A stretch of DNA of 18,344 nucleotides from the NCBI GenBank assembly GCA_031426815.1, contig JASJPG010000140.1, positions 1 to 18,344 on the forward strand, in the 5' to 3' direction. The notes under the pieces are model-generated. The model had not been told where the DNA came from, made no database searches, and saw only the letters and a program-made list of their open reading frames with translations. A program made the position numbers and the translations under genes. Below, piece after piece: positions 7,336-14,251 of this stretch. Source of the stretch: PFJX01 sp031426815. Its GTDB lineage: Bacteria > Pseudomonadota > Gammaproteobacteria > Burkholderiales > Thiobacillaceae. Positions within the stretch are counted from its first letter, which is position 1. Each line of letters starts with the position of its first letter.

Positions 7336-8703
7336 GTGTCCAATCGTTCCAACAGTCCATTCAGTTTTACCCGTGATGCCCTGCAAGGGCTTGCTGCCCA
7401 GGTGCTCGATCTGGCCAAGGCCGGCGGTGCTTCCGCCGCCGAGGCGGAAGTTTCCGAAGGCAGCGGCCTGTCCATTTCCGTGCGGCATGGTGAGATCGAG
7501 ACCATCGAGCACAACCGCGACAAAGGCATCGGCATCAGCGTTTATCTGGGCCAGCGTCGCGGCCATGCCTCCACCTCGGATTTTTCCGCCGACGCCCTGG
7601 CGCGCACGGTGGAGAAGGCGCTCAGCATCGCGCGCTATACCGCCGAGGACGCATGCGCCGGCCTGGCCGAGCCGGATTTACTGGCGCGCGCCGACATGCT
7701 GGACGGCTTGATGCCGCAACTCGACCTCTACCATCCCTGGGATATCGGCGTCGAAGCCGCCGCCGAACTGGCGCGCACCTGCGAGGCGAGCGCGCTGGGC
7801 GTCGACTCGCGCATCGCCAATTCCGAAGGGGGTTCGCTGTCGAGCCAGGTTTCGCAATTCATCTATGCCAACTCGCTCGGTTTTTCCGGCGGCTATCCGA
7901 GCAGCCGGCAAAGCCTGTCCTGCGCCGTGATCGCGGAAGAGAACGACGCGATGCAGCGCGACTACTGGTACACCACGGCACGCGCGGCGGCGGACATGGA
8001 TTCCGCCGAGAGCGTCGGCCTGCGCGCCGGCGAGCGCACCGTGCGGCGCCTGAACGGGCGCAAGCTGAGCACACGGCAGTGCCCGGTGCTGTTCGAGGCG
8101 CCGATCGCCACCGGCCTGGTCGCCAGCTTCGTTTCCGCCATTTCCGGCGGCCATCTCTATCGCAAGTCGTCCTTCCTGCTCGATAGCCTGGGCAGCCAGG
8201 TGTTTCCCGACTTCTTCCAATTGCAGGAACGGCCGTTCATCGCGCGCGGCCTGTCGTCTTCGCCGTTCGATTCCGAGGGCGTCGCTACGCAGGACCGCGA
8301 TGTGGTCAAGGACGGCGTCGTGCAGGGCTATTTCCTGGGCAGCTACAGCGCGCGCAAGCTGGGCATGCACAGCACCGGCAACGCCGGCGGCAACCACAAC
8401 CTGATCGTGCCCTCCACCGGCGAAGACTTCGCCGCCCTGCTGAAGAAAATGGGCAACGGCCTGCTGGTCACCGAACTGCTCGGCCACGGCCTCAACATGG
8501 TCACCGGCGACTATTCGCGCGGCGCCGCCGGCTTCTGGGTTGAAAACGGCGTCATCGCCTACCCGGTGGAAGAAATCACCATCGCCGGCAATCTGCGCGA
8601 CATGTTCAAGGGCATCGTCGCGTTGGGCAGCGACGTCGAAACGCGTGGTTCGCGCCGGGTCGGTTCGATCCTGATCGATCAGATGACCATCGCGGGCGAC
8701 TGA
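7336..8703 (+). CDS. pmbA: Metalloprotease-associated protein PmbA/TldE
   Basis: This protein of 455 aa (from GTG 7336) is a full-length TldE/PmbA homologue. In E. coli, TldE pairs with the zinc protease TldD in a cytoplasmic complex that processes microcin B17 precursor and degrades unfolded peptides; TldE itself lacks the metal-binding site. Family features include the N-terminal segment IEHNRDKGIGISVYLGQRRG and the C-terminal block GHGLNMVTGDYSRGAAGFWVENG at about 383-405, followed by YPVEEITIAGNL. No TldD-type HExxxH motif is seen, as expected. TTG 7312 would add eight residues, but GTG 7336 has the better ribosome site. The stop codon overlaps the next start by one base (TGATG), so it is probably co-translated with the TRAP permease genes. 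The tldD partner gene is not in the window. Confidence 0.94.
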   Translation: MSNRSNSPFSFTRDALQGLAAQVLDLAKAGGASAAEAEVSEGSGLSISVRHGEIETIEHNRDKGIGISVYLGQRRGHASTSDFSADALARTVEKALSIARYTAEDACAGLAEPDLLARADMLDGLMPQLDLYHPWDIGVEAAAELARTCEASALGVDSRIANSEGGSLSSQVSQFIYANSLGFSGGYPSSRQSLSCAVIAEENDAMQRDYWYTTARAAADMDSAESVGLRAGERTVRRLNGRKLSTRQCPVLFEAPIATGLVASFVSAISGGHLYRKSSFLLDSLGSQVFPDFFQLQERPFIARGLSSSPFDSEGVATQDRDVVKDGVVQGYFLGSYSARKLGMHSTGNAGGNHNLIVPSTGEDFAALLKKMGNGLLVTELLGHGLNMVTGDYSRGAAGFWVENGVIAYPVEEITIAGNLRDMFKGIVALGSDVETRGSRRVGSILIDQMTIAGD

Positions 8704-9260
8704 TGCGGGCTGTGTTGGCGCTGGCCTTGCGGCTGGCAAGCGGTATTGATGCGCTCAACGAAACCGTCGGCCGCGGCGTGAAGTGGCTGGTGCTGGCGGC
8801 GACGCTGGTTTCGGCGACCAATGCCAGTTTGCGCTACGGCTTCGATCTCGGTTCCAACGCCTGGCTGGAATTGCAGTGGTATCTGTTCGCGCTGATCTTC
8901 CTGCTCGGCGCCGGCTACACGCTGAAGCACAACGGCCATGTCCGCATCGACGTGCTGTACGGGCGCTATTCGCCGCACACGCAAGCCTGGGTCGACCTGC
9001 TCGGCGGCGTGCTGTTCCTGTTGCCGGTGGCCGGACTGATGGCCTGGTTCGGCTGGAGCGTGTTCGCAGAGTCGTGGGCGATTCAGGAACACTCGCCAGA
9101 TTCCGGCGGCTTGCTGCGCTGGCCGATCAAACTGGCCTTGCCGGTGGGCTTCGCCTTGCTGTTCCTGCAGGGCGTGGCCGAGATCATCAAACGCGCCGCC
9201 ATGCTGGCCGGCCATCTGCCGTTTGCAGACGCAAACGAATCGGCCGAGGAAATCGTCTGA
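8703..9260 (+). CDS. TRAP transporter small permease (DctQ type)
   Basis: This 185-aa inner-membrane protein has four predicted helices at about 26-42, 56-74, 97-120 and 142-163, the usual topology of the small subunit of tripartite ATP-independent periplasmic transporters. The segment SNAWLELQWYLFALIFLLGA (51-70), followed by GYTLKHNGHVRIDVLYGRYS (71-90), is characteristic of the group annotated as mannitol/chloroaromatic or similar acid carriers; those substrate labels are loose. ATG 8703 overlaps the pmbA stop by one base and has little ribosome site of its own, so translational coupling is likely. It is expected to bind the large permease encoded next. The substrate cannot be inferred because no binding-protein gene is nearby. 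Confidence 0.9.
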   Translation: MRAVLALALRLASGIDALNETVGRGVKWLVLAATLVSATNASLRYGFDLGSNAWLELQWYLFALIFLLGAGYTLKHNGHVRIDVLYGRYSPHTQAWVDLLGGVLFLLPVAGLMAWFGWSVFAESWAIQEHSPDSGGLLRWPIKLALPVGFALLFLQGVAEIIKRAAMLAGHLPFADANESAEEIV

Positions 9261-10651
9261 TGTTCGAACTGATGGCGCCGCTGATGTTCGCCGGCCTGGT
9301 CGTGTTCCTGCTGATCGGCTATCCGGTTGCTTTCGCGCTGGGCGCCAACGGCCTGCTGTTCGGCCTGATCGGCATGCAGCTGGGCTATGTCGAGTTCGCC
9401 CAGTTGCAGGCCTTGCCGGAGCGCGTGTTCGGCATCATGTCGAACGCCACCTTGCTGGCGATCCCGTTCTTCACCTTCATGGGCCTGATCCTGGAGCGCA
9501 GCGGCCTGGCGGAGGAATTGCTCGACAGCATGGGCCAGTTGTTCGGCGCCTTGCGCGGCGGCCTCGCCTACGCCGTCGTGCTGGTCGGCGCCTTGCTGGC
9601 GGCGACCACCGGCGTGGTGGCGGCGACGGTGATCGCGATGGGCCTGATTTCGTTGCCGATCATGCTGCGCTACGGCTACGACAAACGCGTCGCCTGCGGC
9701 GTCATCGCGGCGTCCGGCACGCTGGCGCAGATCATTCCGCCGTCGCTGGTCTTGATCATCCTGGCCGACCAGTTGAGCGTTCCCGTCGGCGACATCTATC
9801 GCGGCGCGCTGACGCCCAGCCTGATGCTGGCCGGCTTCTACCTGCTCTTCGTGTTCATGCTGACGCTGGCAAGGCCGGCGCTGGTGCCGGCCTTGCCAGC
9901 CAGCGCGCGCGTGCTGCGCGGCCGCGCGTTGTGGCTGAAGGCGGGCGCCTCGATCCTGCCGCCGTTGCTGCTGATCTTCCTGGTGCTGGGCACCATTTTC
10001 CTGGGCATCGCCACGCCGACCGAAGGCGGTGCGATGGGTGCGGCCGGCGCGCTGGCGCTGGCCCTGGCGAAGCGCCGGCTGCGCCTGGACCTGCTCAAGC
10101 AGGCGATGGATTCCACGGCCCGCCTGACCAGTTTCGTCATCTTCATCCTGATCGGCTCGACGGTGTTTTCGCTGGTGTTCCGTCTGGTCGAAGGCGATTT
10201 GTGGGTCGAAGGCCTGCTCACCGCGCTGCCCGGCGGCGAAATCGGCTTCCTGATCGCCGTCAACCTGATGGTCTTCCTGCTGGCGTTCTTCCTCGATTTC
10301 TTCGAAATCGCCTTCATCATCGTGCCGCTGCTGGCGCCGGTCGCCGCCAAGCTGGGCATTGACCTGGTCTGGTTCGGCGTGTTGCTCGGCATCAACATGC
10401 AGACCTCGTTCATGCACCCGCCGTTCGGTTTTGCGCTGTTCTATCTGCGCAGCGTCGCGCCGAAAACGGTACGCACCAGCGATATCTACTGGGGCGCGAT
10501 TCCGTTCGTGCTGATTCAGCTGGCCATGGTCGCGCTGGTGCTGACCTTTCCCGGGCTGGTCGGCGCCAAGGTCGAGAAGGAGGCGGGCGGCATGATGGAA
10601 ATCCAGCTCGACGAAGCCAGCGACGCTTACCTGCGCCCGCCGGGCAATTGA
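9260..10651 (+). CDS. TRAP transporter large permease (DctM type)
   Basis: This 463-aa, very hydrophobic protein is the ion-coupled transport subunit of a TRAP system, with about twelve membrane segments. Family signatures are ATTGVVAATVIAMG at 115-128, IPPSLVLIILA at 159-169, and ATPTEGGAMG at 251-260; the last matches the conserved TPTEG motif. A polar tail of about 30 residues follows the last helix. ATG 9260 overlaps the stop of the small permease gene by one base and is preceded by a good ribosome site (GAGGAA at 9246-9251). The longer open frame beginning at 8783 overlaps the small permease in another frame and is not the true start. TRAP systems need a periplasmic binding protein, and none is encoded in this window. 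The next gene starts 32 bp downstream. Confidence 0.93.
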   Translation: MFELMAPLMFAGLVVFLLIGYPVAFALGANGLLFGLIGMQLGYVEFAQLQALPERVFGIMSNATLLAIPFFTFMGLILERSGLAEELLDSMGQLFGALRGGLAYAVVLVGALLAATTGVVAATVIAMGLISLPIMLRYGYDKRVACGVIAASGTLAQIIPPSLVLIILADQLSVPVGDIYRGALTPSLMLAGFYLLFVFMLTLARPALVPALPASARVLRGRALWLKAGASILPPLLLIFLVLGTIFLGIATPTEGGAMGAAGALALALAKRRLRLDLLKQAMDSTARLTSFVIFILIGSTVFSLVFRLVEGDLWVEGLLTALPGGEIGFLIAVNLMVFLLAFFLDFFEIAFIIVPLLAPVAAKLGIDLVWFGVLLGINMQTSFMHPPFGFALFYLRSVAPKTVRTSDIYWGAIPFVLIQLAMVALVLTFPGLVGAKVEKEAGGMMEIQLDEASDAYLRPPGN

Positions 10652-10683
10652 GCTCCACCCACCTTCTGCTATTCAAGCCTCCG

Positions 10684-11187
10684 ATGCCCAAACCGTTATC
10701 GCCTTTTTCGCGCGGGTTCCTCATGCTGGCGGCAACTGCTTTGCTGGCCGGAAACGCGCGGGCCGATGCCGGTCTGGCGTTGTATCTCGCCGAGCCGTCC
10801 AGGCCGGGCCGGTTGGAGGACTGCGAAGCCGTCGCGTTTTGGTCCGAGCCGGTGGCATGGCGCCGCGTCGACTGGCTGCTGCGACTGCGTTGGCGGGGCG
10901 GCGCAACCTGGCTTAATCCGGGCACGACACAACCTGCCGGCGAACTGCGCGAGCGCTGTTTTCGGCTCGATCTGGATGGCCGCACTCTGGCGCGCGGCGC
11001 CAGCGTTTCCCGCCATTCCGCACGCTGGTTGAACTTTCCGGTGCTGCTGCCTACTGAGGGAAGCCGCGGCGACGCGCCGGAGGCTTTGCTGAAGCAGAGT
11101 CTGATCGGCGAACCGGCCGGCCTGGCGCCCTGGTTGCCGGCGTTGTCGCGCCGCTTCCCCGATTCATCCCAACCGCCGCAGCCATGA
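10684..11187 (+). CDS. Unrecognised small exported tryptophan-rich protein
   Basis: I do not recognise this 167-aa protein. Residues 1-28 look like a Sec signal peptide: basic start, core LMLAATALLAG, and an ARA-D cleavage site. The mature part has seven tryptophans, five of them clustered in the stretch running from VAFWSEPVAW to GGATWLNPG, and two cysteines (EDCEAV and RERCFRL) that could form a disulfide in the periplasm. The C-terminus is Pro/Ser/Gln-rich. The frame also opens at a TTG at 10648, but ATG 10684 gives a clean signal peptide; neither has a strong ribosome site. It starts 32 bp after the TRAP large permease gene and overlaps the VIT-domain gene by four bases (ATGA at 11184-11187), so it is probably made together with that exported protein. 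A role as a partner or assembly factor for it is inference from position alone. Confidence 0.75.
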   Translation: MPKPLSPFSRGFLMLAATALLAGNARADAGLALYLAEPSRPGRLEDCEAVAFWSEPVAWRRVDWLLRLRWRGGATWLNPGTTQPAGELRERCFRLDLDGRTLARGASVSRHSARWLNFPVLLPTEGSRGDAPEALLKQSLIGEPAGLAPWLPALSRRFPDSSQPPQP

Positions 11188-14129
11188 CCCTCCTGTCCGC
11201 AGTCCGCACCGTTCGCCGCCTGGCCGGCATTCTGTTGCTGGTTTCTTCTGCCGCCGCGGCGCAAAGCCTGCCGCCATTGATCCACGCGCCGCAGGCGGCG
11301 CAACCGATCCAGCTGGTCGCCGCCGCGATCAAGGCGGAAGTCGCCGGCACGCTGGCGACCACCCGCATCGAGCTGACCTTCCTCAACCCCAATCCGCGCC
11401 AGCTCGAAGGTGAATTGCAGTTTCCGCTGCTGGACGGGCAGGACGTCACCGGTTTTGCGCTGGAATCGCTGGATGGCCAGATGCTGCCGGCGGTGCCGGT
11501 CAGCAAGCGGCGCGGCCAGGAAGTGTTCGAATCCATCGAACGGCGCGGCGCCGATCCGGCCTTGCTGGAACAGACCCTGGGCAACAATTTCAAATTGCGC
11601 GTCTATCCGTTGATGCCCGGCAAAGCGCGCCGGGTCAGCCTGGAAATCAGCGAACTCTTGTTGCCGGACCGGGATGGCCGCGTCAGCTACCGCCTGCCGC
11701 TGAATCTCGGCGCCGACACCAAGTTGAGTCTGGCCATCAAGCTGCACGGCCTCGCCGCCGACAAGGTGCGGCTGGCGCCGGAGTTGCGCGGCGCCGAGGT
11801 GGTGAGCCGGCACGGCGACGCGCTGGTGCTGCTGGAACGAGCCAGGTTCGCCAGCCAAAACCTGATCGGCCTGAGCTGGCCGGCGCAAACGGTGGAAACC
11901 GTGTTCAGCGACCGCTTCGACGGCGCCGACTTCTTCCATGCCGAAATTCCGCTCGATCTGGCGCCCGCACCGCGTCCGGCGCCGAAAGCGCTGGCGCTGA
12001 TCTGGGATGCCTCCGGTTCCGGCGCGGCGCGCGACTATGAACGCGAGTTCGCGTTGCTCGATGCCTATTTCAAAACATTCGCGCGACTCAAGGTGACTCT
12101 GCTGCTGGCACGTGAGAAGGCAACCGATGTGGCCGAGCCGCCGCACGAATTCACCATCGTCGACGGCAACTGGCAGGCGTTGCGGGCCGCGTTGCAGGCC
12201 GTGGCCTACGACGGCGCCAGCAATCCGGCGGCATGGCATGTGCCGGCCGGGGTCGACGCGGACATTGCGCTGCTGTTCAGCGACGGTCTCGCCAACTGGG
12301 GTTCCGGCCGCGCCGCCGGAGCCGATCGCACCGCGCTGCCGCTCTATGCCGTCAATGCCGCCGCTGCCGGCAATGCCAACCTGCTGCGCGAACTGGCGGA
12401 AAGTTCGACCGGCGGCGGCCAGTATCTCGATCTGAATCGACTCGAAACGGCGCAGGCCGTCGCCGAGTTGCAGCAGATCCGGCCGCGTTTCCAGGTCGGC
12501 CAGGTCAGCGGCATCGCCGATCTGGTGGCGCCCTCGCTGTATCCGCAGCAGGGCCGTTTGCGCCTCGCCGGTCGCCTCACGCAAGCGGATGCGACGTTGA
12601 ACTACAGCCTGCAACTGGCGGACGGCAAGTTCACGCAGCACTCATTACGCATCCAGTCGGCACCGGAATCGATCGAACTGGTTGCCGCTGTCGCGGCGAA
12701 ACGCTGGGCCGGCTATCGCATCGCGCAACTGGAAGCGCGGCGGCATCTGCACAGCGCCGAAATCGAACGCCTGGGCAGTCGCTTCGGGCTGGTTTCCAGC
12801 CAGACCTCGCTGCTGGTGCTGGAAAGTCTGGACGATTACCTGCGCTATCGCATCACGCCGCCGGCGGGACCGTTGCGCAACGAATACCTGGCCCGCAGCG
12901 GCAAGACGGAAGCCGACAGCCCGGCGCAGCGCAGCCGCCATCTGGACGATCTGGCGCGCCGCTTCGGCGAAGTCGTGGCCTGGTGGCAACGCGATTTCCC
13001 CAAGGACGCGCCGCCGAAACTCGTTGCCAAGGCCGAGCCCGCCGCTGTCGGCGCGGCGGTGCGGGAAGCCGTGATGGGCGATATGCGGGCGAGCGAATCC
13101 CGCCGCGCCAGCGCCGCTCCGGCCGCCGCCATGCAGCCGATGGCGCTGATGGCCGCGCCTTCCCCGGTACCTGCCGCCGCCGGGAATCCGGTCGCCGCTG
13201 CCGGTGCCACGCCCGCGCAGGCCTCGATCCAGTTGCAGAAGTGGCAGCCCGATGCCGCCTATGCCCAGCGTCTGCGCGCCGCCAATGATGCCGAGCGCTA
13301 TGCCGTCTATCTGGATGAACTACCTGGCCACCGCAACAGCACGGCGTTTTTCCTGGATGCCGCCGACGTGTTCTTCGACAAGGGGCAGACCGATCTGGCG
13401 CTGCGCGTGCTGTCCAATCTGGCGGAAATTGATCTGGAAAGCCGCCATGTCCTGCGCATCCTCGCCTATCGCCTGTTGCAGGCTGGGCAAACGCAGCAGG
13501 CCTTGCCGTTGCTGCAACGCGTGCGCGAACTGGCGCCGGAAGAGCCGCAATCCTGGCGCGACCTGGGGTTGGCGCTGGCCGCCGACGGGCAGGGCCAGGC
13601 GGCGCTGGATGCGCTGTGGGAAACCGCCGCGCGGCCGTGGGATGGCCGATTCACCGACATCGACCTGACCGCGCTGGCCGAACTGAATGCGCTGATCGCG
13701 CGCACGCCAGGACTCGACAGCGGCCGCATCGACCCGCGCCTGCTGCGCAATCTGCCGCTCGATCTGCGCGCCGTGCTGGCCTGGGATGCCGACAACACCG
13801 ACATCGATCTGTGGGTGATCGACCCGAACGGCGAGAAGACCTACTACGGCCACCCGCTCAGCTATCAGGGCGGCAAGCTGTCGCGCGACTTCACCGCCGG
13901 CTACGGCCCGGAAACCTATTCGCTGAAAACCGCCAAGCCGGGGCGCTATGAAATCCGCGCCCAGTTCTACGGCCACCGTCAGCAGGTGCTGTCGCCCTAC
14001 ACGACGCTGATGCTGCGCCTGTCCACCGGCTTCGGCACTGCGGCGCAGAAGGACGCAAACGTCACGTTGCGCCTGTCCGGCCAGAAGGACGAAGTGCTGG
14101 TCGGCAGTTTCGAAGTGGCCGGCAAGTGA
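11184..14129 (+). CDS. Exported VIT / vWA-like / TPR / DUF2135 protein
   Basis: This 981-aa predicted periplasmic or surface protein has a signal peptide (about 1-26), then a VIT domain (about 40-160; note LTFLNPNPRQLEGELQFPL and the KRRGQEVFESIERRGADPAL region). A vWA-like domain follows (about 268-430) with a metal-site DxSxS motif at DASGS (275-279) and FSDG at 365-368. The conserved post-vWA segment LGSRFGLVSSQTSLLVLE lies at 531-547. After an Ala/Pro-rich linker (about 615-680) come TPR-like helices (about 715-815), and a DUF2135 domain as in E. coli YfaP (about 861-976, with WDADNTDIDLWVIDPNGEK). VIT and vWA pairs in other proteins serve adhesion or large-scaffold roles. No sortase motif, lipobox or C-terminal anchor is seen. 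Its start overlaps the preceding stop by four bases and lacks its own ribosome site. The function is unknown. Confidence 0.85.
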   Translation: MTLLSAVRTVRRLAGILLLVSSAAAAQSLPPLIHAPQAAQPIQLVAAAIKAEVAGTLATTRIELTFLNPNPRQLEGELQFPLLDGQDVTGFALESLDGQMLPAVPVSKRRGQEVFESIERRGADPALLEQTLGNNFKLRVYPLMPGKARRVSLEISELLLPDRDGRVSYRLPLNLGADTKLSLAIKLHGLAADKVRLAPELRGAEVVSRHGDALVLLERARFASQNLIGLSWPAQTVETVFSDRFDGADFFHAEIPLDLAPAPRPAPKALALIWDASGSGAARDYEREFALLDAYFKTFARLKVTLLLAREKATDVAEPPHEFTIVDGNWQALRAALQAVAYDGASNPAAWHVPAGVDADIALLFSDGLANWGSGRAAGADRTALPLYAVNAAAAGNANLLRELAESSTGGGQYLDLNRLETAQAVAELQQIRPRFQVGQVSGIADLVAPSLYPQQGRLRLAGRLTQADATLNYSLQLADGKFTQHSLRIQSAPESIELVAAVAAKRWAGYRIAQLEARRHLHSAEIERLGSRFGLVSSQTSLLVLESLDDYLRYRITPPAGPLRNEYLARSGKTEADSPAQRSRHLDDLARRFGEVVAWWQRDFPKDAPPKLVAKAEPAAVGAAVREAVMGDMRASESRRASAAPAAAMQPMALMAAPSPVPAAAGNPVAAAGATPAQASIQLQKWQPDAAYAQRLRAANDAERYAVYLDELPGHRNSTAFFLDAADVFFDKGQTDLALRVLSNLAEIDLESRHVLRILAYRLLQAGQTQQALPLLQRVRELAPEEPQSWRDLGLALAADGQGQAALDALWETAARPWDGRFTDIDLTALAELNALIARTPGLDSGRIDPRLLRNLPLDLRAVLAWDADNTDIDLWVIDPNGEKTYYGHPLSYQGGKLSRDFTAGYGPETYSLKTAKPGRYEIRAQFYGHRQQVLSPYTTLMLRLSTGFGTAAQKDANVTLRLSGQKDEVLVGSFEVAGK

Positions 14130-14150
14130 TAGTGCGTAGCGCGTCACCAA

Positions 14151-14222
14151 GTGGAGCGCCGGCGTCCCGCCGGCTGTTTTTGCGTCGACCTGGAAAGGCC
14201 GGCGGGACGCCGGCGCTCCCAC
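14151..14222. repeat. Long inverted repeat (REP-like), between VIT and OmpA/propeller genes
   Basis: The left arm at 14151-14174 (GTGGAGCGCCGGCG, then TCCCGCCGGC) is the inverse of the right arm at 14198-14222. They match over about 24 bp, with one extra C near the outer end, around a 23-base spacer. RNA from either strand would fold into a very stable hairpin. No T-run follows on either side, so it is not a classical intrinsic terminator. Repeats built on GGAGCGCCGGCGTCCCGCC are, from memory, dispersed in several betaproteobacterial genomes. It separates the two large exported-protein genes and could dampen read-through or protect transcript ends. Confidence 0.75.
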
Positions 14223-14251
14223 CGCAGTCCAATTCAGTTTATGGAGTAAAC

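Noticed and set aside
7266..7535. N-terminal extension of DarP by 90 residues.
   Set aside because: It is antisense to the pmbA start and has no similarity to the DarP family, whose N-terminus begins close to ATG 7265.
10410..12641. A 743-codon minus-strand open frame.
   Set aside because: It is antisense to the TRAP large permease end, the small exported gene and the VIT gene, with Arg/Gln/Gly-rich low-information sequence and no recognisable domain.
14151..14222. The inverted repeat as an intrinsic terminator of the VIT gene.
   Set aside because: There is no T-run after either arm, and the stem is far longer than typical; a repeat element fits better.
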